This document shows, one piece after another, positions 34,370 to 46,112 of a DNA stretch of 64,000 bases (positions within the stretch are counted from its first letter, which is position 1; each line of letters starts with the position of its first letter). The notes below the pieces were generated by a model. It worked only from the letters and a program-made list of their open reading frames with translations. It did no database searches and was not told where the DNA came from. The DNA is taken from positions 336,185,312-336,249,311 of the forward strand of contig NC_085138.1 in the NCBI RefSeq assembly GCF_035046485.1. The letters are read 5' to 3'. This DNA comes from Aedes albopictus. Taxonomy: Eukaryota; Arthropoda; Insecta; Diptera; Culicidae. Made by a program: the position numbers and the translations under genes.

Positions 34370-34530
34370 TATGTAAAAATATAACCTCAGATGTCCTGTA
34401 AAACTTTGCCGAAGACCGCAGTCTTGTGACAAAAGTTATAACCTGTTGACTGTCTGAGTGTGCTTAATTTAACATGTGAAGAAATAACATCAATAATAAA
34501 ATCTCATTTTTTAGCCAGAATTGCCAAAAG

Positions 34531-34749
34531 TAGGGTATTGGTTCCCTTATTAAGCATGTGGCTCCCATTTTCATCCCACGAAAAACAAAGGATTGAAGCG
34601 CTGTTTGTTTTGTTTCTTATTTTTGTATTTTTTGTTAGAAGTGAGCACCCATGAAAGCAAAAAGAACGGAGTCAATCGGTGCCGTAATCGCTTGTTTTCG
34701 AATAGGATGAAAATGGGAGCATGAGATTACTGATGGCACACATACCCTA
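34531..34749. mobile_element. GGGTATTGG MITE family, copy C
   Basis: This is the reverse orientation of copies A, B and D. It runs from TAGGGTATTGGTTCCCTTAT to CACACATACCCTA, with inverted ends both leading into CTCCCATTTTCATCC. Confidence 0.75.
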
Positions 34750-35670
34750 CATCTTTTTCCACATGCATCGTCCAACTAACAATCACTCATTTTATAAGCA
34801 CCTTTACGACGAATTAATTCAGCATGATGCTGAATAGCATTTGGATAATTTTCAGGTACAACCTTTGTTCGGGTTTTGTTCACACAAATTTGGAGAAATT
34901 TTAAAGCATATGGTTGTGTATCAACTGAACTGTTTGTTGTAAAAGCGTTAAACAACTATATAGTAAAACTGTTATTCAGTTTAAGCAAAAATGATCAAAA
35001 ATAAATAAGATGCAATTTTTTTCAATTTCCACATTAGTTTATGATTGGCACTTACGCTGTGAACAACTATTGTAAAATAATAACTACACATAAATTAAAC
35101 TAAATCAACATAAACTTCTCGTGGTTTAATAATGATCACACTTTGACTACTATTCAGCAGTAGTGAATTAGCACAGAGCATTATGGTTAACAACTGACCA
35201 ACATATTAACTCAGTTGCTGTTCAGTAAAAAACGTGTTTATCATCCTGTGCTCTGAGTCGAAGTATGATGAAACGAAAGCGCTTATTTGACTTGTGAAAA
35301 ACACATTACATAGATACATGTGCTAATGTTTACATGAACTTAACAAGAAGCAATAAAAAGTCTTGTTAAACTATTTTGTAAAGGAATTACTGCAAATTGA
35401 ATAATAAAATTAAACGCTTGAAAAGTGTTTTAAATTATCATTGTTAATGCCGATATGAAAGGTTGAACATTGGCTATGTTTTCAATTGAAAAAGCATTTG
35501 TACAGTAAAGTGTTCAGCATAATTTTAGTTCAACTATCATTACTATTATAAAGCAACAATTAAGTATGCACGCTTGCTTGCGGCTTGCGATTGATAGTTG
35601 GGCGGATCGCTTTGCGGTCTTCGCCAAAGTTTTTCGACACATCCTGAGCTATATTTTAACATTAAAGATA
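34750..35670. other. gene-free AT-rich spacer
   Basis: This spacer is AT-rich with no gene or element boundaries I can identify. Confidence 0.3.
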
Positions 35671-38600
35671 CCGTCGTGCGGGCTGTCATTGGGCCAAAGT
35701 GGGGTGACATTGGGCCACAATTCCGCACGTTTAGAATACGACGCGAATGCATATTGTGTGCTAGACTACTAGAATACATAATTCTAAGACAGTTTGCATC
35801 CACCGTCGGAATCTATGACTTATACCCGACTAGATGGACATTACAAAATTATAACAAGCTGTGTTATTTTGTTACAATATTTTTTTATAACAAAGGTTGT
35901 TATAAAACATGTACCGTTAGTAGTTAAAATAACAAAAATTCTAACAAAGATCCCACAAGAAAAGAACAAAAATGTTATAACTTTTGTTATGATCATAACA
36001 AAAATATTACAAAACTTGTTCCATGAAATATGATAGAATTTAACAAAATTATAACAAATTGTGTTATAATTCCTTGACAACCTTTTAGGGTAAAAACTAA
36101 ATTTTTATACTCATTTTTTGGGTAAATATTTTTAAGTGTGTTATTCTATTTTTAGAAAAAATAGGTAACATAAAAAAATAGTTTGCAGCACGTTATAAAA
36201 TTTCCCGATCCGAACGGGATTTGAACCAAGACACCTACTACGGTAGCAATCTGACGCCTTTGCCAATGAGGCCATCACAACACTTGAAGAGGGCGGTGAT
36301 AGATGCTATACTGGTTATACGTTTCTACAGTTTCTTCATTCAAATCCTTGTTTGTCAGACGCACACGAGCGGGGTAGTATGCCGTCACATTGAGATCGTT
36401 GAAGTATAATAGACTTGATTTGTCGTTAGTGATTTTGTTTTAATCTATCACAATTATATCATATGCAGATATGATACCAGCTGTAAATATAAATTAGTTA
36501 TATTCCACTTTTTTCATTTTAAGCAATGAAATGGAATCTATCACATAAGGGGTCATCCATTAACTTTATCGTCACGTTTGGAGGAGGCAGGGAGGGTTGA
36601 AAATTTCCAAGTTTAGCGCGACGTACTTAACAAATGCTCCCCAAGGTCGAAGCAAAATATGTAGAATAAACAAATTCCATGTTATAATTATTTAGTTCCA
36701 CTTTTGATTTCTCCATGTTCAATAATACTTGGTATACTTTTTGGCGAAATTAGAACAGCAGTACTGTTTTGGTATTTATTGTAATCGAACCAATGTTTTC
36801 GAGTGTCAAGATACGTCATTTGTGTAAAATTCAACTCAAAAGTATTCGAAGGCATACAAAACGTAGTTCCATGTACCGGAAACATTGTTCGTCCGGTCGC
36901 AAATTGCAGCACATGCAATATCCGTCGTTTTAGATAGGATGATTTTACAGGATTGTTCTATTCGTCTTGAGGGTTTTATCGGCCAAATTGCCTGAAACAT
37001 CCCGGTCAACCAGTGAGAGATTTTCGATATCGATGGATATCGATTTGTATTGAATCGATGGCGAACACTATCGTCAGATAAAGCACTATAAAGGAAATTC
37101 GAATCTGGTTGATAGGGATGCTCACGCAGAAATGACAAAACAATAAAACGCATGATTGATTTACAAACTGAGAATTCACTTATTCTAAAACTGTATATGT
37201 TTGTTCTTACTTAGAGTTTATCAATAAAAACAACGCATTATCATCATTTCACGTTAGAAACTTCAGTCGTTTCTACAAAATGAAGTTCACAATCTTAAGG
37301 CGAAACTGGAAGCTTTTTCTCATTTTTTGGTTTTTGATTTTTCATTAAATAACGAAGCAATATTTTCAAAATCGGTTTTCGTGCAAATGTAGAGCATGGA
37401 TCAAGGTATTTTCTGATTTTTTTTGTGGTGGAAAAAGTTTTCCATTTTTTGCAGAAACAATTTTTTTTGTAAAATTTTATTCAAAAATGGTTTCAGCAAA
37501 AACGAAAAACATTTTCCACCACGAAAAAAAATCAGGAGATACCTTGATCCATACTCTACATGTGTACGAAAGCCGATTTTGAAAATATTGCTTAGTTAAT
37601 TTATAAAAAATCAAAAACCAAAAAGTGAGGAAATGCTTCCAGTTTCGCCTTAATATAACTTTCGAACTGTTTGTCCAATCAAGTGAGTGGTTGTTTTTGG
37701 GGTATACAAATGTGTTGGAAATAACACAATGTTGTTGATGAAGCATCGAATAACTTATGAAAATAGCGCATCTTCTTACATATTGAGAGACTCATGAAGT
37801 TAAATTCCGAATATCTCGGAAACGGTTACTTTCAGAAAGGTTATCACAATAGACGTTCGGTCAGTGCAAGCGGTTTAACTGCAATGCTTTTTAACTGCAA
37901 GCACCTCCAAGTGTCAAAATGGTGCGCCATGTTAGCCCAAATGAACAGATGGATGAAGTTCACGTTCATTTAATGTCAGTTGATGGTTTGTTGATACTGT
38001 CAGGCGTTCCAGTTATCGGATTTTTGTTCTCTAAATGAAACGTAAACCTGTTGCAGTTATCGAACGTCTACTGTATCTTTGATATCCTACTGAAATTTGA
38101 AAACGGTCTGATAAAAAGTTCCAAACCTTTTTTCACGTTGTTTGCCCGACTACCTATCGCGTAAGAATACAAAACTAAGGTTAACAGAGAAGAAAGAAAA
38201 GCTAATGATCTGATGAAGGGGAAGATTGTCAATGTTTACTTGTTTTGTTTCACACCAGACAAGACTTAACAATCATGCTACAACACTAACCTAACATCAT
38301 CTAGATTCTAGAAAACACTGTGCTGTTGCGCCAACAGGTTCTTCGCCACAGCTTCCAGCAGAAAGTGTGTTCTTTAAAACGCTTCAAAACACTGCTGGTT
38401 TGGGAAGAATTTGGCAGATTATAACTAAATGATAACTCTGTTGCAGATTTTTTAAACAAATATGACGCAGTCCCCAAATTACGCGTTGCTCAAGGGAGAG
38501 GGAAAAGTACAACCGAACGTTACGGTCCATACAAAAATTTTAGGACTTTCATACAAAAAAGCGTAACGGAAGAGGGGGAGTTGTTAAAACATGATTCTAG

Positions 38601-39064
38601 CGTTGCGTTTTAAATGAATGCTATAAGTTTTATTTTATGGCTTTTGACTCGAGTGACCAGTATTACAAAAATGATAAAACTTTTTCGCGTCAATATAAAA
38701 AACCTAACACATTTTGAAATTATTTTGTTACAAAAAATGTAGCAAATACTACAATAAATGTGTAACGATATTTTGTTTTAGGCGATTACTTTGATATGTA
38801 TAATGTAACAAATGCTGTTTTATATTTGTTTTAATAAACGATACAAGTTTTGTTTTTAAAATAATAACAAATTTTGTTACAATTTTGTTATGGTTATTTA
38901 CATATACGAATCCTTCCAACAAAATTATATCAAATTGTGTTATTTCTAACAACAGTTGTAATAATTTTGTTATAATCTTGTTAGGAGCTTCTGGTCGGGT
39001 ATTGAATCCGTGGGATCGAAGGACCAATGTTACCCTCTAGGCCCAATGTCACCCCGAACGACGG
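35671..39064. mobile_element. 3.4-kb nested elements: outer CCGTCG ends, inner CCCGAC ends
   Basis: The outer pair is CCGTCGTGCGGGCTGTCATT at 35671 and the inverted equivalent ending at 39064; both continue into TGACATTGGGCC-like sequence. Just inside, TA-CCCGACTAGA at 35825 pairs with a CCCGACCAGA end at 38999-TA. Next to both inner ends lie runs of TAACAAAAT/TTGTTATAA words. A TTAA-flanked foldback at 37299-37649 is nested within. No transposase was seen. The layered ends suggest one element inserted into another, though homology of the outer ends is only partial. Confidence 0.45.
37299..37649. mobile_element. 351-bp TTAA-flanked foldback
   Basis: GGCGAAACTGGAAGC at the left pairs with GCTTCCAGTTTCGCC at the right, between TTAA at 37295-37298 and 37650-37653. 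The arms pair over about 150 bases each, including GGTTTTTGATTTTT and ATCAAGGTATxTTCTGATTTTTTT-like blocks, so the whole element is one long hairpin. Confidence 0.85.
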
Positions 39065-40641
39065 TTATATGATATATAACAATTTTGAGCAACTTTCATG
39101 AAAAATACGAAAAAAGTATGTTTCCCCATGTAAATTTCACACGAATTTCAATCGTGATGCGCAAAATGTAGGCTAAACCAATCATGCTCAAATTTTGCAC
39201 AATTGTTTGGGACCTCAAAGACCATCTTAAAAACTTTGATCTGATTAAATCTGATCAATTTTTAATTGTCCCATACACCGTTGACCCACCCTACTAGATA
39301 AACATGTTTTTAGAAACATCAAAATTGTATCGTTTTGAGATATTATCATATCAAATAAATTGTACTACAGCACCATCTAGTAAGAAATTCTTTACACTTG
39401 AAATTAGAATTATAAACCACAGCTATAAACTTTGCAGCAACGGTTGCGGTACCTGGTGAGCTGATCCTGAAGTTAAGTTTTCAACAAGAGCCTCCCTCGT
39501 TCTTGGATCTATGGATCTTCTGAACAACTTCTCCGAAGACAATGAAATTCTCAAGATGTGCACTTCAAAAGTACTGTCCTATAAATTGGAAGCTGGGCGC
39601 ATATAAGTTAATTTAAAAGATCCTACGGCTTTCTGGTTACAAGCAACGGTCCTGAGCTGACTGCATTCCCTTTCAGCGCCATTAGCTGTAGATACGCGAA
39701 ACTTAAAACGCCAACCAAGAATACTTCACCAAGTCAGTACCACCTGCTGGGGCGCACTTATCCGCGTGTTCAACAAGTCAAACGATTCGCTGGAAACGCA
39801 CTTCTCTCTTTAGCATCTCTCGACAAACAGCGTGCAGTCGGTACCGCTTGAGAGGTGAGAAATCATTCTTCTGGAAGAAAAAGCGCAGCTCGTGGGGGTT
39901 ATGCAAAAATATCGTTTGAATTTGAAAGCTGTCTTCGCTTTTCTAATTTCTTATACTAGACAAAAGGTAAGTGCTAAATCTTGATGACTTTTAGATCTTA
40001 TTGTCTTATCAAATGAAGAAACATAAAATACATGTCACAGTCATCATAATTAGGATAGAGAGTATGACTGTTGCCATTGAACATATAAACGAAACGTAAC
40101 TTTTCAGTGACCATCAAGGTGACCATTTAACTAGCACTAATCTCGGCTCCAGCAATCAGCGAAACGTCTAACTGTTGATTGGTTCTTCAAGCCTCTTCTG
40201 ATCTTCTGTTTTGCTCTCATACTTCTGAAATGACCCAACAGGCGATTCTTTCTACACCGGTTCAGATCGAATCTTAACGATCACGATACACACATGCCAT
40301 AATACGCACATTTCACTCTACGGAGCCCATCTCGAAACCGCCCACTGACTGATGGATGGTGCAATAATATATTCGAACGACATCCCGCCGCAAGCCACTC
40401 CAGAGCATCCCAAAAGATCCCCTGTAGGTAATTGGGTTTATGGAGTGAAAATCCAAGAGCAAAAAAAAAAGCTACAAAATGTAAACCCCCGACCAGTTCC
40501 GAGAACCAATCACACCTTCAGCACGCGAACGGTTTGGACGCTAACGACTCCCAACTCAACCCAACGACGACGATGACGATGCTGATCAGCTGTTTGCAAA
40601 CCAGTTGACCGGATCGGGAGGTCCAGGTGAAATTGGGCACC
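39065..40641. other. upstream region of the second OBP
   Basis: No gene is recognised. About 39700-40620 is less AT-rich and apparently non-repetitive, so it is a candidate for the OBP's regulatory region. Confidence 0.3.
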
Positions 40642-40675
40642 TATAAAAATGACAAGCGAAACTCGCTAATCATTC
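40642..40675 (+). promoter_or_regulatory. TATA box and initiator of the OBP at 40743
   Basis: TATAAAAA lies at 40642-40649. An arthropod-type initiator, TCATTC, lies at 40670-40675, with its A 30 bases after the TATA start. This predicts a 5' leader of about 70 bases. Confidence 0.75.
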
Positions 40676-40742
40676 ATTCCGGTGGTGGTAATTGTCGGAA
40701 GAGCATCACACCCACGGCGAAAGTGAAAAACTGTTGTGCAGA

Positions 40743-41536
40743 ATGTTCAAATTGGTGGTGTGCCTCTCGGTGTTGGGCCTGGTGGCCTGTTACGACTTCA
40801 AAGACTCGTTCTACAGTGAGTTTGATTGATACTTTTAATGAGTTGATATGTTTAAGCATAATGTGATTCGATATTTCCCATTACAGATGAACTGGTCCTG
40901 GAGGATATTCTGGACAGCGAGGACACCCCGACGCTGATGGACCGTTTCAAGCGATCCAACCCGGAGATGGACGACAAATGCAAGCGCCACCACAGGCACA
41001 AGTGCTGCAACGATGCCAACGGTGACAACATGGACAAGTACCGTGAAACGAAGAAGCAGTGCTTCACGGAGGTCCGCTCCAAGGAACGTTCGGCCCGTGG
41101 TATGATGAACCCGGTCGACATGTTCGATTGCGAGAAGATGAACAAAACCAAGCAGGAGTACATCTGTGCCGTGGAATGCGTCGGACGCAAGTTCGACATC
41201 ATCGACAAGGAGGGCAACCTGATGAGCGCGGACAAACTGGTCAAGTTCACCAAGGACAACTTCGCTGCCGATCCATGGCAGGACGCCGTGGTTGATGAAT
41301 TGGTTGCATCCTGTCTGAAGGAGGTCGCCGAGAAGAACGAGAAGATGAAGGCTACCGGAGATCATACGACATGCAATCCGTCCTCGTCCAACTTTGGATA
41401 CTGCATGTGGCGTCAGATGACTTTGGCCTGCCCGAAGGACAAACAGGATACGTCCAAAAAGTGTGAGAGGATGCGTGAACGGTTTGCCAACAACGAGCCT
41501 TTCTCCATGGACCACAAGCACGATTTCGATGATTAG
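40743..41536 (+). CDS. Plus-C odorant-binding protein, canonical 12-cysteine form (240 aa)
   Basis: This is a secreted carrier of hydrophobic ligands of the OBP family. Exons are 40743-40815 and 40887-41536; the 71-base phase-1 intron (GTGAGT...TTACAG) follows residue 24. The start is the first ATG after the TATA/initiator and opens a signal peptide (residues 1-16, LVAC|YDF). The mature chain has twelve cysteines: 56, 64, 65, 83, 106, 118, 122, 167, 187, 197, 206 and 217. Spacing C1-x11-C2-x3-C3-x44-C4-x19-C4a-x9-C5-x8-C6-P-x9-C6a meets the Plus-C formula at every step. It is most similar to the split OBP at 52190-61906 (YDF at the mature start, NPVDMF against TPVDMF, CNPSS, YCMWR). A cluster of Lys, Arg and His (55-63) precedes the CC pair. 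The ligand is unknown. Confidence 0.95.
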
Positions 41537-41629
41537 GAGATTACGATTAGATTGATGACTTGATATTTTATGAGTGAAAACAATTTGAAATTGGAAAACA
41601 AAGTGATTGAGTGAATTTTCTAAGAAGTA

Positions 41630-41635
41630 ATTAAA
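41630..41635 (+). terminator. ATTAAA poly(A) signal of the OBP at 40743
   Basis: ATTAAA, a common variant signal, lies 94 bases after the stop codon. No better signal is seen nearby before the transposon at 41748. Confidence 0.5.
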
Positions 41636-41747
41636 CGTTACAGATGACAGTCCATTTTTATATCACATAGGGTATGTGTCCCATAAGGGAGCGTTCATAA
41701 ATGACATGTTTATTAGGGGGGAGGGGAATTATGTAACGAGCCATGTA

Positions 41748-42665
41748 CAGGGGATAGACAAAATGATCGGGACAGGCACAATTTTCGCTTCTCAAAAAAT
41801 TTCAAATAGCTGTAACTTTTTGAAAAGTGCATCAAATATCAAATATTACTGTAAGTTGATTAACTAGTTGTGCATCAGTGGACAAAATTTGGGAAATATC
41901 GGACTATTCTGCACGAAGTTATAAAGATTCGAGAAAAAGGTATATTTATCCGATAGCCAACTTTGAGCTGTTATATCTCCGGATTCAATGAACCGAATGC
42001 AATGAAATTTTGTCCATTTATGACTTATATAATGAGCTCTGAAAAACGTTTGACGCAACTTAAAATTATTAACAAGAGACAAAGTTATAACGTAAATAAA
42101 TCGTTATTATGGTTTTTGAGTAAATTGGTATACTTTTAGTATGCATTCCATTACTTTTTCAATGAATTGCCGGCCATATTGATACTTTCTTACAAAACAT
42201 ATCTGTATTCAAGACAATTAGAGGGAATTTGAATGAACTACAATAAACATCTTGAATTTAAAAACGATGTTGAAATTTAAAAAAAATTGGTGTTTTATTA
42301 GAAAAATAATGTAATCGTTATAATTTTCTTCCACGTTAAGAATTTCAAGTTAAGTCAAAAAATTTTCAAAGCTCATTATATAAGTTATAAATGGTCAAAA
42401 TTTCATTACATTCGGTTTATTGAATCCCGAGATATAACAGCTCAAAGTTGGCTATCGAATAAATATACCTTTTTCTAGAATCTTTATAACTTCATGCAGA
42501 ATAGTCCGATATTTTCCAAATTTTGTCCACTGATGCACAACTAGTTGATCAACTTACAGTAAAAAATTGAGAATATTTGATGCACTTTTCAAAAAGTTAC
42601 AGCTATTTGAAATTTTTTTGAGAAGCGAAAACTTTGCCTGTCCCGATCATTTTGTCTATCCCCTG
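41748..42665. mobile_element. 918-bp TA-flanked foldback MITE (CAGGGGATAGAC ends)
   Basis: CAGGGGATAGACAAAATGAT at the left is matched by its reverse complement at the right, with TA outside (41746-41747 and 42666-42667). The inverted arms run inward for over 300 bases. Shared blocks include AAAGTTGGCTATCG-like and GAATAGTCCGATATTT-like sequence. It is non-coding and lies just 3' of the OBP poly(A) signal. Confidence 0.85.
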
Positions 42666-42667
42666 TA

Positions 42668-43127
42668 TTAGGTATGGGAAAGTATGCTACGAGGGGTAAT
42701 CGCATTCGCCCAAATTCATCCTATTCAAAAACAAGCGATTACGGCACCGATTAGTTCCGTTCTTTCTGTTTTCATGCGTGCTCACTTCTAACAAAAATAC
42801 AAAAAAAAACGAAATAAAACCAGGGAGGGTGTAGGCACGTCAAACTCGAACAAACTACGCCTACCTAACATGGATCGAGCGGACCTTCCCCATCGGCGAT
42901 GCGATTTCGCGGGCCATCCCCATCGGCTACACAAACCGATTTCCAAGCAGGATTCGACCAGGCCCCAGTTCGCGTTGCCAATCAGCACTAACACACTCGC
43001 AAAAGATGAGCATTACGCCTGCCTTGCCGCTTGCGGATCCCTGAATAAAACAAACAGCGCTTCAATTCTTTATTTTCGTAAAAAATGAACATGAGACCAA
43101 ATGCTTAATAAGGGATCCAATACCCTA
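42668..43127. mobile_element. GGGTATTGG MITE family, copy D, interrupted
   Basis: The outer parts match copies A-C (CCCAAATTCATCCTATTC, GCGATTACGGCACCG, AACAGCGCTTCAATTC, CAATACCCTA). The middle is interrupted by a 223-bp hAT-like insertion at 42821-43043. Confidence 0.75.
42821..43043. mobile_element. 223-bp GC-rich hAT-like insertion
   Basis: It starts CAGGGAGGG and ends GGATCCCTG, with an exact 8-base duplication AATAAAAC at 42813-42820 and 43044-43051. Its interior is markedly GC-richer than the host MITE. It contains no recognised protein fragment in any frame. Confidence 0.8.
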
Positions 43128-43252
43128 GTTATATTCACAACACAACAGAAAGCTGCAAACAAAACTGTCCAACTAAACATTTTTCCTGTTTTTCCATAAT
43201 TAAAAAAATAAGAACAAAATAGCTGACAGATCTGCAGTGTCATTATATGTTG

Positions 43253-43531
43253 AAGCGGTAAGCGCGCGAAGGCTTTATAGAACTATGCTAAGGTTACTGA
43301 ATTCATTTCCCAGTCGGTCCAGAAACTTTTCGTAGTAGATTATTATTATTATTATTATTATTATTGTTATTGATGAGATTCTCCGCCCAAAGTTTCGTTA
43401 TGGAAACCTAGTGCATAGAGTATCATCGTATCTGCCACAAGATATATGCAAAAACTGTCATTGAAAGCTCTCAGGTGAAAACTGTGGAAGTTGTCAAAGA
43501 CTGTGCTACACCAAGAATAAGGAGAGAGGAA
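43253..43531 (+). mobile_element. Feilai-like SINE, diverged, with internal microsatellite
   Basis: A degraded tRNA-like head (GCGGTAAGCGCG, then CCCAGTCGGTCC) is followed by the family body (CATAGAGTATC, TGCCACAAGATATATGCA, GAAAGCTCTCAGG, AACTGTGGAAG). An (ATT)n tract at about 43340-43366 sits in the middle. It is older than the copy at 62860. Confidence 0.65.
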
Positions 43532-44689
43532 GATATCTTCGAATGAACTCTTTGACTTCTCGAAAGAAAGAGTATTTGAAGGATCCCAGATGAGAATGTT
43601 TATCCGATCGCTTGAATATTTTTACGAAAAAAAATGATAGTTTTAGCAAAAGGCCTGGGGAAATTCTGAAAGAATTTATTAAGAACTATCCATTGCCAAA
43701 GCAATGTGACACTGTTGCACAAACTCTATTGACAAAATTCCCTGAGTTAGTGAGAAAATAATTGGCGATTTTTTTTTCAACAGAATTCATTGGAAAACTT
43801 TGAAAACAACGTTAAGGTTATTCTTCGACAAACTACCTGAAATTAAAAAAGGCTTTTTGGCAAAGATAGAAAAATGTATCAGAGCTCAAGGAGTTTTTGT
43901 CTCATTTTTCTGTACACAGTTTCAGAATAAATTTGTGTGAGCATACTTGAGGCCTGAAGAGGTTTTCAATAAAAAAAAACTATCCAAAGATAGTTTACCA
44001 GATGAATTTTTAAAGGATTTGAAATCTTTTTTAATAGAACCGATAGTTTTTTTTTCAAAAATTTGAAATTTGACAAAAATCAAGATTTTTTTAATATTTT
44101 TGATTTTGTGATTTTTTACTCAAATGGGAGTTCTTCACAATAACAAGTATGAAGAAAAAGAAATTTTTCGTAGAGCTTCTACACAAATTTAGATTTTTTT
44201 GCAAAAAATCATATGTTTGTACAGAAAGTTTGTATAGTAATCCTGGCAAAATTTACATTTGCTGATTCCAGATATGTTTTGAACAAAACTTTTTCAGAAA
44301 TTGTTTGAGTTATCTCCGGAAAATTGTCTGAGCAGTCATGAGAATTTTCTTGAAGGATTAATACGCCCATTCAATCAAAGGGAGGTCATTTCTTAATCCG
44401 CTTCGATCTCTACTCCATTACACTCTGAGCAGAAAATTAATCTCAGAGTTGCAAGCTTTTTCTATGAATTATACTAAGAAAACACACTCAAGGGTAACTA
44501 AAAGCATCAATTCTCGATGCTAAACCTTTTTTTGTGCAGTTTTTTTGTGTACTTTTAATTTCTGCACTTTTTTATGCCCAGCTGCACCTTTTTAGGGCAG
44601 CTACTTAGAGCCAATATTGGGCAATGAAAAGAAGAAAAAAAATAAGAATAAGAAAATGTAATAATTACGGAAACGGTGGCCAAGGGGCG
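43532..44689. other. gene-free AT-rich spacer
   Basis: Nothing recognisable was seen in this stretch apart from homopolymer A/T runs. Confidence 0.3.
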
Positions 44690-45620
44690 TTATAGGGGAG
44701 AGTAAAGGGGATCCCAGAGGCATTTTAAGGGCTACCAAGCAGTCCCGTATGCGTTCAAATGGGTCTCAGGGTCGCCTTAGGGATTTTTTTTTTCATGGTG
44801 CTCCAAGGGATTCAGAGCGCTTCAGAAGGTCTTAGGGACGTTTCACGGGGTCTCAGGGGGTTCACACTTGGCCTCAGGAGTGCTTCAAGGGATCTCAGGC
44901 GGTTCCAGGGAAATTCCAGAGAGTCTTAAGGGCGTTTCAAGGGGTTGTAGGAAGTACCAGAAGATGTCAGAAGCATTTCAAGGGGTCCAAGCGGCGTACT
45001 GAGGGTACTGAGAGGTCTCATGTGCGTTTAAGGGAGTCTCAGTGAGTTCCAAGGGGCTCCAGGCAGGGATTGTCGGCATGTACATTGCGGTTTCGAAAAA
45101 AGCTAGTGCATGAGCAAGCAATCTCAAGTGCTTTTTTGTCGAGAGTTGGAGGCTATGAGTGCCTGTGCGAGAAACAAATCGTAGGACTGGCTCTACTCTA
45201 CGACGCAGAGAGGGCAGAGAGTAATGCACAGTGCTTGGGATTGTGTTTGTCACTAGTAAGTGTCAAATGGGTTCACGGGTCTTAGGGAGGTTCCAAGAGG
45301 CCAGGCCCGCAGGTATCAGGTGCGTTTCAGACGTCTCAGAGGCGTTTCAGAGAGTCTCAGAGGATTCAAGGGTTCTCACGAGCGCTACATGGGGTCTCAG
45401 AGGCATTTAAGATCGTTTCAGGGGGGTACCAGAAGGGCTCAGGGACGCTTCAGGACGTCTCAGAGGCTTTAACGGGGTTTTCTGGGGTTTATCATGGGTC
45501 ACAGAGGGTTCCATGCGGTCTCAGTGGAGCTTCAATGAGGTTGAAGAGCCTTCCAGGTGATCTCAGGGGCATGTTAAGGAGTCTCAGGTACATTTCAGAG
45601 AGTTTAAAAGGATCTCGAGA
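44690..45620. repeat. G-rich TCAGGGG/GCGTTTCA degenerate array
   Basis: Quasi-tandem units such as GGTCTCAGGGGCATTTCAAG recur with much variation, interrupted at about 45065-45275 by unrelated sequence. It is the same type as 6055-6300. No coding signal is seen. Confidence 0.65.
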
Positions 45621-46112
45621 GCCTTTTACCCCCTCCGGAAACCCCCGTTAAACCGCTTGAAAGGTTCCTGGGACCTTCATAATCCCTTTGAAACACCCTT
45701 GAAATCCCCGTAATCCATTTGAGATGCATCTGAAAACATCCTTAACAGCAGTATTGCAGGGTCTCAATATCAACTAACATTTGAAGCGTTAATCGATATG
45801 GACTACCTCTCATATTTCAGACATTAGCCATAATTAACCACCGAATCAACCATACTAAGACCTAACAGTTATCTGATGTGGGTCCAACACAAGGTCGAAC
45901 AGTGGTCCAACATTGGGCAAAACTTGACCCTACTTTGATCGTTATGACGTAGAACGCAATTTCTAAAATACGCAGAAATATTTTAACATCACCCTGTTAA
46001 ATTTATCTGCAAAAGTTGTTTTGAAGTGATCAATTTGACCCCGGATTACGGTACTTTAGCTGATTTTCTGCGTTCCTTGGTACAAAAATGAGCCGCTTAT
46101 GTTTTGACTGAA
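45621..46112. other. gene-free spacer
   Basis: The start continues the degenerate array in C-rich form (CCCCGTTAAACC-like units to about 45740). After that nothing is recognised. Confidence 0.3.

Noticed and set aside
35598..36080. Open frames of 60-110 codons at 35.6-36.1 kb
   Set aside because: They lie within the TAACA-rich ends of a transposon, and their residues follow the repeated words.
43340..43366. CRISPR-like or tandem array
   Set aside because: It is a plain (ATT)n microsatellite inside a SINE. No CRISPR array or other prokaryotic system is present in this eukaryotic DNA.
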